DNA from: Haematobacter genomosp. 1 | Lineage (GTDB): Bacteria > Pseudomonadota > Alphaproteobacteria > Rhodobacterales > Rhodobacteraceae | Reading direction: 5' to 3' | Assembly (NCBI RefSeq): GCF_002196855.1 | Contig: NZ_NIPW01000008.1 | Location: 1-64,000 of the forward strand | DNA length: 64,000 bases | Shown here: positions 26,859 to 35,074 of the stretch, piece by piece | How positions within the stretch are numbered: position 1 is the stretch's first letter | How the letters are laid out: each line of letters begins with the position of its first letter | Notes under the pieces: generated by a model | Databases searched by the model: none | The model's input: only the letters and a program-made list of their open reading frames with translations | Told to the model about the DNA's origin: nothing | Translations under genes and position numbers: made by a program

Positions 26859-27413
26859 ATGACTTCTGACAGCACCCGCAGTGAGATCGGGGAACTGATC
26901 CTCAGGGTAGCGCTCCGAGACCGGCTGGCGTTCGATGGCCTCTATGGCGCCACCTCTGCGAAACTTTTCGGCACCTGCCTGCGTGTGTTGAAGGACAGGG
27001 CAGAGGCCGAAGAAGTCTTGCAGGAGGTGTTCATCAAGATATGGCTGAAGGCGGACAGGTTTGCCGTAACCGGGCAAAGCCCGATGACATGGCTGATCGC
27101 CGTCGCCCGGAACCAGGCCATTGATCGGCTACGGAAGCGGCGCGAGGCGGCCTCCGATCTTGAAGACGCCGCACTCGAAATCAGCGACCCTGCGCCCGGG
27201 CCGGAAGCTCGGGCGGTTGCCTCCGGGCAGCGCCGACAGCTTGATGGTTGCCTTGACGAGCTTGAGGCGGGCCATGCCGAAGCTGTGTGTGCTGCCTATC
27301 TGGAGGGGCGCAGCTACGCCGATCTGGCGGCCCACCACGATGTGCCGCTGAACACGATGCGGACCTGGCTCAGGCGCAGCCTGATGCGGCTGAAGGAGTG
27401 TCTGCAAAGATGA
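26859..27413 (+). CDS. sigK: ECF sigma factor, SigK-like
   Basis: A 184-residue ECF sigma factor. Region 2 spans about 20-90 (FDGLYGATSAKLFGTCLRVL, then EEVLQEVFIKIWLKAD and MTWLIAVARNQAIDRLRKRR), region 4 about 125-180 (EAVCAAYLEGRSYADLAAHH, then VPLNTMRTWLRRSL). TTGGAGCACGG precedes the ATG. Overlaps the anti-sigma gene as ATGA. The partner is of RskA type and the next gene encodes a fasciclin protein, the same trio as mycobacterial sigK-rskA-mpt70/83, so the name is used by analogy. Confidence 0.9.
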   Translation: MTSDSTRSEIGELILRVALRDRLAFDGLYGATSAKLFGTCLRVLKDRAEAEEVLQEVFIKIWLKADRFAVTGQSPMTWLIAVARNQAIDRLRKRREAASDLEDAALEISDPAPGPEARAVASGQRRQLDGCLDELEAGHAEAVCAAYLEGRSYADLAAHHDVPLNTMRTWLRRSLMRLKECLQR

Positions 27414-28114
27414 GCGACACCGGACCGGATCATGACCTCTCCGAAGGCGGCGACGATATCCTTGCCGCGGAATTCGTGCTGAGGGTGCTGCCGGATGCCG
27501 AGCAGGACATGCTTGCGCGCCGGGTTGAAACCGATGCGGCCTTCGCCCGGCTCGTCGCGGACTGGGAGGAGCGACTGTCCCCCATATCCGAGGGCTTTGT
27601 CCCTGTGGACCTTTCGCCTGCGGTCAAACGCGCGCTGGATGTGCGGCTGTTCGGCACCCTCCCGGCGAAACCGGGTTTGTGGGGCAGTCTTGGCTTATGG
27701 CGCGGTCTGGCCGGGGCAGCGACGGTCGCCTTCCTCCTCGCTTCGGCGCTACCCCTGATCCGCACGGCGCCACCCACGGACCGCCTCGCCGCCTCGCTGA
27801 CGGCCGAGGGAAGCGGCGTCACGTATCTTGTGCTTTACGATTCCGCCACCGGCAGCGTTAGCCTTGCGCATATGGCGGGTGAGCCGGTCGAGGGGCGCGA
27901 CTTCCAGTTGTGGATCGCGCGCGGTGCGGAAGCCCCGGTTTCACTTGGCGTGATCCCGGCAGGCGTATCCACGAGGGTGGAGGTCACCGGCCGGAACCGG
28001 GCGCTGATGACCAGTGCTGCTCATATGGCGATCAGCCTGGAGCCGCCGGGTGGTTCGCCCACCGGTCAGCCGACGGGGCCGGTTGTTGCCGTAGGCGATC
28101 TGCTCGACATCTGA
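27410..28114 (+). CDS. rskA: RskA-family anti-sigma factor
   Basis: A 234-residue membrane anti-sigma factor. The cytoplasmic N-terminal domain (about 1-85) includes AAEFVLRVLPDAEQDMLARR and the WEERLSPI segment; one transmembrane helix lies at about 98-118 (GLAGAATVAFLLASALP); the C-terminal periplasmic RskA domain has LVLYDSATGSVSLAHMAG, FQLWIARG and a conserved near-C-terminal MAISLEPPGGSPTGQPTGPV. It would hold SigK at the membrane until proteolysed. Start overlaps the sigma stop. Confidence 0.92.
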   Translation: MSDTGPDHDLSEGGDDILAAEFVLRVLPDAEQDMLARRVETDAAFARLVADWEERLSPISEGFVPVDLSPAVKRALDVRLFGTLPAKPGLWGSLGLWRGLAGAATVAFLLASALPLIRTAPPTDRLAASLTAEGSGVTYLVLYDSATGSVSLAHMAGEPVEGRDFQLWIARGAEAPVSLGVIPAGVSTRVEVTGRNRALMTSAAHMAISLEPPGGSPTGQPTGPVVAVGDLLDI

Positions 28115-28157
28115 CCCCCCAGAAATTCCGGCCGCGCACCAAAAAATCACGGGTGGC

Positions 28158-28186
28158 TGAAACTTTCCCACGCCCGCCTTCGTGAC
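28158..28186 (+). promoter_or_regulatory. Candidate ECF-type promoter of fasciclin gene
   Basis: TGAAAC (28158-28163), 17-base spacer, CGTGAC (28181-28186), 49 bases before the fasciclin ATG. GAAAC/CGT pairs at this spacing are typical of ECF-dependent promoters. Assignment to the adjacent sigma factor is an inference. Confidence 0.45.
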
Positions 28187-28234
28187 TTCTTCCGTCCCCC
28201 GATCACCGGGCTGACATTTCTGGGAGGAAGTCAG

Positions 28235-28792
28235 ATGAAGACCTCTACCAAAGTGCTCGTCGCAGGCTGTTTCGCGCTGGCAACTGCCGGGGCCGCGCTG
28301 GCGGCGAACAATCCCATGGTCGGCGGCGCCGCCATGTTTGCCGACAAGAACATCGTCCAGAACGCGATGAACTCGGCCGATCACACCACGCTGGTGGCCG
28401 CCGTGAAGGCAGCAGGGCTGGTCGAGACGCTGCAGGGCAAAGGGCCATTCACCGTTTTCGCCCCGACCAATGCCGCATTCGAGGCCCTGCCCGCCGGCAC
28501 CGTCGAGACGCTGATGAAGCCCGAAAACAAGGAAATGCTGGTCCAGGTCCTGACGTGCCACGTCGTCGGCGCCAACGCCATGGCAGCCGATGTACAGAAG
28601 ATGGTGGCTGACGACGGCGGCAAGCATGTGATCGAAACGCTGGGCGGCTGCAAGATCACGGCCGCGGTCAAGGATGGCATGGTTACCCTGACCGATGAAA
28701 ACGGCGGCGTGGCCCATGTCACCATCGCCGATGTCGTGCAGTCGAACGGCGTCATTCACGTCATCGACAAGGTTCTGTTGCCGAAGAGCTGA
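28235..28792 (+). CDS. Secreted fasciclin (FAS1) domain protein
   Basis: A 185-residue protein with a signal peptide (1-23, ending AALAAN) and one FAS1 domain. The H1 motif FTVFAPTNAAFEALPAGTVE and the closing VIHVIDKVLLPK are clear. FAS1 proteins mediate adhesion or surface interactions. TGGGAGGAAG gives a strong ribosome binding site. It is separated by 120 bases from rskA and has its own candidate promoter, so it is probably a target of the sigma factor as MPT70/MPT83 are in mycobacteria. Confidence 0.95.
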   Translation: MKTSTKVLVAGCFALATAGAALAANNPMVGGAAMFADKNIVQNAMNSADHTTLVAAVKAAGLVETLQGKGPFTVFAPTNAAFEALPAGTVETLMKPENKEMLVQVLTCHVVGANAMAADVQKMVADDGGKHVIETLGGCKITAAVKDGMVTLTDENGGVAHVTIADVVQSNGVIHVIDKVLLPKS

Positions 28793-28808
28793 TCCTCCGG
28801 TGCAGCCC

Positions 28809-28853
28809 GGGCCATGTCCCGCGCGGTCTTTCCCTCCCGCACGGGCATGGCCC
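28809..28853 (+). terminator. Strong hairpin between fasciclin and DUF4394 genes
   Basis: GGGCCATG-TCCCGCGCGG (28809-28826) pairs with CCGCACGGGC-ATGGCCC (28837-28853) around a 10-base loop. No T-run follows, so it could act as an attenuator or an mRNA 3'-end stabiliser that raises fasciclin over DUF4394 expression, rather than a full terminator. Confidence 0.55.
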
Positions 28854-28902
28854 GTTGTCGCCGGGTCTTCTGGCAAAATCCAACCAAAGAAGGAATTTTC
28901 TC

Positions 28903-29664
28903 ATGAGCGCGATCAAATCGGTGACGGCTGCACTGCTGCTGTCATCTCTCGCAGCCCCTGTCATGGCGGGCACGGTAGTCGGCCTGTCGGGTGAAAATGA
29001 GCTGCACCGGCTCGATACCGACAGCTGGGTCCGCACCGGCGGCGTGACCGTCACCGGTGTCGAGGGGCGGGTGTTGGGCATCGATGTGCGCCCGGCGGAC
29101 GGCAGGCTCTATGGCGTCTTTGCCGATGGCACCCTCGCCACCATCGACCCCATGACCGGTCTTGCCACCAAGGTCAGCACGCTGGCGGTCATGCTCCCCC
29201 GAGGTGCCACGGCCACGGTTGATTTCAATCCGGTCGCAGACAAGCTGCGCGTCATGGGCAGCGATGGCACGAACCTGCGCGTCACTGTGGAAACCGGCGA
29301 GGTGGTGGCAGATGGCAGTCACGCTTATGAAGACGGCACGGCTCCGAACATCATCGCGGGCGCCTACACCAATTCCCACGCCGGGACAGAGAAGACCCAG
29401 CTTTTCAACATAGACGGTGCGGCCGGCTGGCTTGTCCTGCAGGATCCGCCGAATGACGGCAAGCTGAATGCGTTGGGCGAGATCGGCGTGAAACCGGCCG
29501 AAGCGGGGTTCGACATCGCATCGGACGGCAAGGGCGGCAACGCAGCCTGGCTGGTGGTGAAGGACGGCTTCCATTCGGTCGATCTGGAAAGCGGCAGGAC
29601 AACCGAGATGGGCAAGATCGACGGGATTAGCCTCCGCGACATCGCGATCCTTCCCGCAACGTAG
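28903..29664 (+). CDS. Secreted DUF4394-domain protein
   Basis: A 253-residue exported protein: signal peptide 1-22 (ending VMAGTVV), then repeated beta-strand motifs such as GLSGENELHRLDTD, VLGIDVRPADGRLYGVFADG and ATVDFNPVADKLRVMGSDG, the DUF4394 beta-propeller-like pattern. AAGGAA precedes the ATG at 28903. The family has no assigned function. Its place after the ECF/anti-sigma/fasciclin genes suggests an envelope role under the same control. Confidence 0.9.
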   Translation: MSAIKSVTAALLLSSLAAPVMAGTVVGLSGENELHRLDTDSWVRTGGVTVTGVEGRVLGIDVRPADGRLYGVFADGTLATIDPMTGLATKVSTLAVMLPRGATATVDFNPVADKLRVMGSDGTNLRVTVETGEVVADGSHAYEDGTAPNIIAGAYTNSHAGTEKTQLFNIDGAAGWLVLQDPPNDGKLNALGEIGVKPAEAGFDIASDGKGGNAAWLVVKDGFHSVDLESGRTTEMGKIDGISLRDIAILPAT

Positions 29665-29755
29665 CTCGCCCGCACTGTGGCAGGTGCTGCCGGTCCGGTT
29701 CGTGCTGCGGTCCGGGGACGACGCCTCCGGGCTGCAACCAGGGTGGGATGCTTAG

Positions 29756-29905
29756 CAGGCTGCTGAAAAGTCCTGAAGTGTCATGCCTATGTGCCGGAAA
29801 ACGGAAATCGGCCCGGAAACGCCCGGATATATATGGATTTCCGGTGTCGTCAGATGGCGAACGATTTCCGCTCCAACATAGGCCAAAAAGCCTTTCAGCA
29901 GCCTG
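29756..29905. repeat. MITE copy 6 (150 bp)
   Basis: Left end CAGGCTGCTGAAAAGTCCTG, right end AAAAAGCCTTTCAGCAGCCTG. The interior is the closest to copy 1, sharing GAAGTGTCATGCCTATG, CGGAAACGCCCGG and GAACGATTTCCGCTCCAAC. Flanks TTAG (29752-29755) and TTGG (29906-29909) are a target duplication with one mismatch. Confidence 0.88.
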
Positions 29906-30052
29906 TTGGGCGCGGCGTCGGCGGGCGCGGGCATTCATCCTGACGGACGTGAGATCGGCGCCGCGTCAACCGCTCCTCGCGTCCGCCACGCGCGTCAGAT
30001 ATAGGGGTCTGGTTATGGCACGCGCTCCGACGATCACTGTCACCCGCATGGG
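29906..30052. other. Short gap before HWE kinase 3' end
   Basis: Together with 29665-29755 this leaves about 390 bases between the DUF4394 gene and the convergent kinase gene, of which 150 are MITE copy 6. No gene or clear terminator was seen. Confidence 0.5.
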
Positions 30053-31141
30053 TCAGCTATCGCTGCTGGACTGGAGCAGGCCGAAATTTGGGGAGCGCAT
30101 GGTGCAGATCAGACCCTTTTCCCCATAGTCGAGCTCCACGTCTCCCTCAAACTCCGCGGCTAGGACCTGGCGGATCAGGAAGGTGCCAAAACCTTTCGTC
30201 GCAGGGGAGGCAACGGGTGGTCCATCGATCTCCTTCCAGACGAAATGAAACGATTGATCATCGGGCCCAAAGGTCCACTCCACGACGATCTTTCCCGCGT
30301 CCACCGACAAGGCCCCGTATTTGGTCGCATTGGTGCCGAGCTCATGCAGGGCCAGCGTAAGGGCGAAGGTTCTTTCGTCATTCAGAAGCACCTCCGGGCC
30401 GGAGGCCGAGACGCGCGCTTCCGCGTCCTGATTGAAACGGGCGACCGCATGCCTGACGATATCGCGAACCGACGCCTGACTGTTTTTGCGCAGGGACAGG
30501 ATGTCCTGCGCTTGTCCCATCGCATCCAGACGTTCGATCAGCTTCTTATGCAGATCCTCCTTGGTGAGCGAGGTGCGGGCGGTCTGGTTCACTACGGCGC
30601 GCACCAGCGCATAGGAATTCTTCATGCGATGGATCAGTTCACGATTGCGCAAGTCCGCGCCTCTCTCGAACCGGACCTTGTCGGTGGTCTCTACCACGGT
30701 GTCCATGAATCCGCAGACCTTGCCGGTCTCATCAACCACGGGGCTGTAGGAGAAGGTGAAGAACGCTTCCTCCATGCGCCCGGCGTGACGGGATACTTCG
30801 AGCGGATAATCCACGATAAAGGTGGATTGGCCGGACATCGCTTTTTCCGCAATCGGGCCGATATTTGCCCATGCTTCCGCCCAGATCACTGAGAAGGGGA
30901 GGCCGATGCAGTCCCCCTTTTCGCCGAGGATCGGAACGAAAGCGTCGTTGTAGATCGCGATGTGCTCCGGTCCCCAGCACAGGCACTTTGCAAAGCCGGA
31001 ACGTATAACGAGGCTGACCGTCGTTCGAAGGACCGCCGGCCACGTTTCGATCGGTCCGAGCGGGGTGCTGCTCCAGTCGTGCATGGCGACCTTGCGTCCC
31101 ATAGCAGTGGAGAGATCGAGAAATGGATACCGATCAGGCAT
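30053..31141 (-). CDS. PAS-containing HWE-family histidine kinase
   Basis: A 362-residue soluble kinase without membrane segments. Residues about 15-155 look like a PAS/PAC sensor domain (WSSTPLGPIETWPAVLRTTV; a bacteriophytochrome-associated arrangement is common in this group). The HWE catalytic part has the phospho-acceptor in ELIHRMKNSYALV, LHELGTNATKYGALS and the family Trp/Glu (HFVWKEIDGP). HWE kinases are typical of Alphaproteobacteria and often answer light, redox or general stress. No response regulator is adjacent, so its partner is elsewhere. Confidence 0.9.
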   Translation of the reverse strand: MPDRYPFLDLSTAMGRKVAMHDWSSTPLGPIETWPAVLRTTVSLVIRSGFAKCLCWGPEHIAIYNDAFVPILGEKGDCIGLPFSVIWAEAWANIGPIAEKAMSGQSTFIVDYPLEVSRHAGRMEEAFFTFSYSPVVDETGKVCGFMDTVVETTDKVRFERGADLRNRELIHRMKNSYALVRAVVNQTARTSLTKEDLHKKLIERLDAMGQAQDILSLRKNSQASVRDIVRHAVARFNQDAEARVSASGPEVLLNDERTFALTLALHELGTNATKYGALSVDAGKIVVEWTFGPDDQSFHFVWKEIDGPPVASPATKGFGTFLIRQVLAAEFEGDVELDYGEKGLICTMRSPNFGLLQSSSDS

Positions 31142-31414
31142 TCTGGGAGCGCTTTCAAAGCTGTCGAGGATGGCGACCGGATCTTACGGAATTTCCGAGA
31201 AGTAGTCTCATGCCGACACTTTCACAAGCGGCGACGTGAACAGCGCATGATGCCTTCGGCTTGTGTAAAGACTTCGGCGCAAGGAAGCTCATCCGCCGCC
31301 GTTGCGGTCCGAACCCTTCCTGAGCGCGGTCGAGAACACTGCTCGCCACGGGCCCGAGCCTCACTGTGCAGCGCGGCGAAGGCATGTCCTCTGTCCATGA
31401 CCCATCACGAGGGC

Positions 31415-32464
31415 TTACGGCAGATGTGCCGTCCAGGCCGGGTCTTCGAACTTCTCGCGGGCAAGTTTCTGCGCTTCGGCCATTTCATCAGGGCTGACGG
31501 TGCCGGAACGGGCCCCGTAAAGGCTGGAGAAGGTCTCCAGCATCCGCGCCAGCACGGCCTCCTGGCTCAAACCGGTCTGGCTGCGCACCGGATCGACCCG
31601 TTTGCCGGCCGAAGCGATGCCCTTGTCGGAGATTTTCTCCCGGCCGATCCGCAGCAGCGCCATCATCTTGTCCGCGTCCATATCGTAGGCCATCGTGACA
31701 TGGTGCAGCACAGAACCCCCGGCATAGCGCTTCTGCGCCGCGCCGCCGATCTTGCCCTTCGGCGAGGTGATGTCGTTCAGCGGCTTGTAGCTCGCTTCGA
31801 TCCCCAGGGCATTCAGTGTTTTCAGCACCCATTGGTCAAGAAACGCGTAGGAGGCGGCGAAATCCATGCCGTCCACCAGTTCGCCCGGAGCATAGAGCGA
31901 GTAGGTCAGCGCCGCCCCCGGCTCAACGAACATCGCGCCGCCCCCGGTGACGCGGCGCACCACCGTGACCCCAAGCCGGTCCGCCGCTGCCATGTCCACC
32001 TCGTTGGAGAGCGACTGGAAATTGCCGATGATGATCGCGGGCCGGTCCCAGTGCCAGATCCGCAGCGCCGGTCGCCTGCGCCCTGCCGCCACCTCCCGCG
32101 CGAGCACATCGTCCAGCGCCAGATGCAGCGCTGGTGCGGTCGGGCCGGTATCGAGAATTTCCCATTCGAAGTCGTGCCAGGACTTGGCAAGTCCCAACGC
32201 CCGGCGGACGGCGATTGCAACGGACTCGGCGGTAAACCCGACAAGAGCCGCCCCCGGACGGAGATTGTCCCTTATGGCCATGGCCAGGTGCTCCGGTGGA
32301 GTATCCGCAGCAAGACCGGTCAGCGACCTTGTGATGTCATCAAGCGCTTCAGTCGGCTCGAGAAAGAAATCGCCCGATATCCGCAGATCGGCCAAGCGAC
32401 CCTCGCGCACTTCAAGATCCGCAACCACCAGTTTCCCGCCGGGAACCTTGTATTCGCCATGCAT
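31415..32464 (-). CDS. lplA: Lipoate-protein ligase with permuted domain order
   Basis: A 349-residue ligase that would attach lipoate to E2/H-protein domains using ATP. The catalytic domain (about 100-349) has the RRVTGGGAMFVEPGAALTYS segment and PLNDITSPKGKIGGAAQKRY with the lipoyl-AMP Lys. Residues 1-90 (MHGEYKVPGGKLVVADLEVR, IRDNLRPGAALVGFTAESVA) resemble the small accessory domain that lies at the C-terminus of E. coli LplA and is a separate LplB protein in some archaea. The order here is therefore accessory first. Start at ATG 32464, after AAGGAAAGGG; the frame is open to 32512. Confidence 0.85.
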   Translation of the reverse strand: MHGEYKVPGGKLVVADLEVREGRLADLRISGDFFLEPTEALDDITRSLTGLAADTPPEHLAMAIRDNLRPGAALVGFTAESVAIAVRRALGLAKSWHDFEWEILDTGPTAPALHLALDDVLAREVAAGRRRPALRIWHWDRPAIIIGNFQSLSNEVDMAAADRLGVTVVRRVTGGGAMFVEPGAALTYSLYAPGELVDGMDFAASYAFLDQWVLKTLNALGIEASYKPLNDITSPKGKIGGAAQKRYAGGSVLHHVTMAYDMDADKMMALLRIGREKISDKGIASAGKRVDPVRSQTGLSQEAVLARMLETFSSLYGARSGTVSPDEMAEAQKLAREKFEDPAWTAHLP

Positions 32465-33240
32465 GCAGAAGCCCTTTCCTTGCGCCGCGCCCAACGGGAA
32501 CGGTGATGGCACGTGTTATGTCCGTCAGGACGGAGGGTACAGCGTCAAAGTTGGCCGCTGCCGGGCGCTGCCTGTCCGTGCGCCGGCAATGCGAGCGGTG
32601 GAGGCATACTACCTGGGATCAACCGCCTCCGTGGCGGTGCGACCCCTGACGCTTCCTCAGGGAATCTGTACGCGAGATGGCGCATGCTGCGCGCGCGCGG
32701 GAAAGCGGCGTCAAAGGCTGCCACGGCAGGACGGCAATCCTCCGTTTTGTCCTCGAACGCACGGAAGCGGGTGAGTTCAGACGTCACTTCGCCCAGCCCC
32801 AAAGCATCCTGCATTGTGTCCGCGCGCGCGGAAGCCGCTGGGCTACGGCATGCTGAGCGGCGAAGCGGAAAGTTCTGTGCTCGCACGCGTGGATGCGGCC
32901 ACGGCTGACACCGAGCGATCGACCTCCCCCGAGTTCTGCGCGCGCGGCAGCAGCTTCCCAGACGGCGGGATGCGCTTGGTATGTTGTATCCTCGAGCGCG
33001 CGGATGCGACGCTCGCAGGTCATGCACAATGCAGGGACAACTCAGTCCGTCCGTGCGCTGATCCAGCGCTCCGCCACGCCGTCGTGGCATAGACCTGTGG
33101 GCGTTGGTCTTCCTTGAGACCCTTGCGGGAGATATGCGGGAAGTCATCAATCCTTGATTTCGATCGTCCGGGACCGGTACGGCGCCGGTTCCGGCTGCCC
33201 GCTGTCTTAGGCCGCGAGGTCCCCGGAGCAGGGGGAGAGA
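32465..33240. other. Gene-free gap
   Basis: About 780 bases between two minus-strand genes. It holds the lipoate-ligase promoter region near its left end, but no element or gene is convincing. Alternating CG-rich runs (cgcgcgcg near 32691 and 32820) are conspicuous. Confidence 0.5.
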
Positions 33241-34263
33241 CTACTCCGCAAGCTGCAGCATTGTCTTGATTGCGCGGCGTTCATCCATAGTCCTGTAGCC
33301 TTCGGCGATCTCCGCGATGGGAAGGATCAGGTCAAAGACCTTGCCGGGCTGGATCCTGCTCTGGAGCACACGTTCCATCAGGTCAGGAAGGAACCGCCTG
33401 ACGGGGGCGGGGCCGCCCAGCATGCGCTGCTGCCACAAGAACAGCTGTTGGCCATCGAAACTCACGCCATGCGGCACGCCGACATATCCGATGGAGCCGC
33501 CGGGGCGGCATACACCCATGGCCTGCTGCATGGATTGCTGCGTTCCAACGGCTTCGATCACCGACTCGGCGCCGATGCCATCGGTCAGCTCCATGATGCG
33601 CTGGATGCCATCCTCTCCGCGCGCTGCCACGATGTCGGTCGCCCCGAACTCCCGGGCAAGTTTCGCGCGGCCCTCGTGTCGGCTCATGGCGATGATCCGT
33701 TCAGCGCCAAGCTGGTGCGCCGCCATGACCCCCATCAGGCCGACCGCCCCGTCGCCCACGACGACGACCGTGCTACCCTCGCGCACATTGGCGGCTACTG
33801 CGCCATACCAACCGGTTCCCAGCACGTCTGATGCTGCCAGCATGTCCGGGATCATTCCCGTGTCGGGGATCTCGGTGGTTGCGACGAGCGATCCGTCCGC
33901 AAGCGGCACACGGGCGTAGGGCGCTTGTGCTCCGGTCATGAACTCCCGTTGCTGGCACGATGACTGGAAGCCGAAGCGGCAGTGCGGGCAGGTATTGTCC
34001 GACAGGCAGAAGCTGCCGACGACGAACTGGCCCGGTCTGATCGTGCGGACTTCGGACCCCACCTCGACGACGATGCCGCAATATTCGTGTCCCATGTGGA
34101 CTGGCGCGGCCTGCGGCTGCAACCCGCGATAAGGCCAGAGGTCGGAGCCGCAGATGCAGGTGGCCGACAGCTTGATGATCGCATCCGTGGGTTTGACGAT
34201 CTCCGGATCCTCGACATGTTCGTAGCGAACGTCGCCGGGCCCGTGCATAACGGTGGCATACAT
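33241..34263 (-). CDS. Zinc-dependent alcohol dehydrogenase family protein
   Basis: A 340-residue medium-chain dehydrogenase. The catalytic zinc site is shown by CICGSDLWPYRG (residues about 37-48) and GHEYCGIVVEVG; the structural zinc loop reads DNTCPHCRFGFQSSC, with Asp where the first of four Cys usually is, a known variant in this subgroup. The NAD(P) fold has VVVVGDGAVGLMGVMAA. It lies 15 bases downstream of the cupin gene in the same direction. Substrate alcohol/aldehyde unknown. Confidence 0.92.
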   Translation of the reverse strand: MYATVMHGPGDVRYEHVEDPEIVKPTDAIIKLSATCICGSDLWPYRGLQPQAAPVHMGHEYCGIVVEVGSEVRTIRPGQFVVGSFCLSDNTCPHCRFGFQSSCQQREFMTGAQAPYARVPLADGSLVATTEIPDTGMIPDMLAASDVLGTGWYGAVAANVREGSTVVVVGDGAVGLMGVMAAHQLGAERIIAMSRHEGRAKLAREFGATDIVAARGEDGIQRIMELTDGIGAESVIEAVGTQQSMQQAMGVCRPGGSIGYVGVPHGVSFDGQQLFLWQQRMLGGPAPVRRFLPDLMERVLQSRIQPGKVFDLILPIAEIAEGYRTMDERRAIKTMLQLAE

Positions 34264-34278
34264 GACGCTATCCTTTCG

Positions 34279-34674
34279 TCAGGTATTGTATTGGGCGTCG
34301 GTGACCTGTTCCATCCAGGTGACCACCTCGCCGTTCTTTACCTCCTGAACGGCGATATGGCTCATGCCGGTATCGGGGGAGGCCCCGTGCCAGTGGCGCT
34401 CCCCCGGCGCGAACCAGACGACATCGCCCGGGCGGATCTCCTCGACCGGTTCTCCCTCCCGCTGCACCCGCCCTCGCCCGAAGGTGACGATGAGCGTCTG
34501 TCCGAGCGGATGGGTATGCCAGGCGGTGCGGGCACCCGGATCAAAGGTCACATGCGCGCCCTGAACACGCTCCGGGGCAGTGGGGTTGAACAGCGGGTCG
34601 ATACGGACCTTGCCGGTAAACCAGTCTGCCGGCCCCACGGCGGAGGGCCTCGCCCCCGCTCGAAAGATTTCCAT
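34279..34674 (-). CDS. Cupin-domain protein
   Basis: A 131-residue single-domain cupin of the carboxymuconolactone-associated/quercetinase-like small type: motif 1 [20 protein letters not shown] and motif 2 [19 protein letters not shown], with the metal-binding His residues and Glu. Start taken at ATG 34674 where homology begins. There is no good ribosome binding site; instead a run of GATGC repeats lies 10 to 35 bases upstream. Likely cotranscribed with the alcohol dehydrogenase. Confidence 0.88.
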   Translation of the reverse strand: MEIFRAGARPSAVGPADWFTGKVRIDPLFNPTAPERVQGAHVTFDPGARTAWHTHPLGQTLIVTFGRGRVQREGEPVEEIRPGDVVWFAPGERHWHGASPDTGMSHIAVQEVKNGEVVTWMEQVTDAQYNT

Positions 34675-34683
34675 GGCGGTATC

Positions 34684-34709
34684 GATGCGATGCGATGCGA
34701 TGCGATGCG
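34684..34709. repeat. Pentanucleotide tandem repeat (GATGC)5
   Basis: Five perfect tandem GATGC units, read as GCATC repeats on the coding strand, occupy the translation-initiation region of the cupin gene. The unit length is not a multiple of three. Slippage would change the spacing to any upstream signal or the frame of an upstream start. Confidence 0.85.
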
Positions 34710-35074
34710 AAATACTGTTGGGCAGGGTTTTAGGAGTTTTGCGACATACGCCACCTGACGCGAACCACCTGTTCCGTCCCCGATCCAAGCGGGACAACCG
34801 AAGTGGCAGGGCTGGTCGATACCTGCGTCCCGCCACTGACGGTAGCGAGGAGAAACCGGCGGGGTCCGATGACACCCTCGGTCATCCGCATCAGAACCGG
34901 CCCTTACGAAATGCCGGTCGCCAACCGGCTGATGACTACGTGTCCCGCCGTGCATGTCGCGATCCCGATCGAAGCCCGGTTCGTCGATATCTTCACGGGA
35001 ATGGGGTGGGGCGTATCCCCGCCGCGGACCGTATCGGAAGGCGGATAATCCGCCTCCCTGGCCGTAGGGTCATG
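34710..35074. other. Gap between cupin and phytase-like genes
   Basis: About 365 bases. A short plus-strand frame ending at 35048 contains IRTGPYEMPVANRLMTT but shows no family and no ribosome binding site. Promoter of the cupin-dehydrogenase pair presumably lies here. Confidence 0.45.

Noticed and set aside
9607-29905. CRISPR-like interpretation of the repeated elements
   Set aside because: Repeats are dispersed over kilobases, have inverted ends and target duplications, and there are no regular spacers or cas genes.
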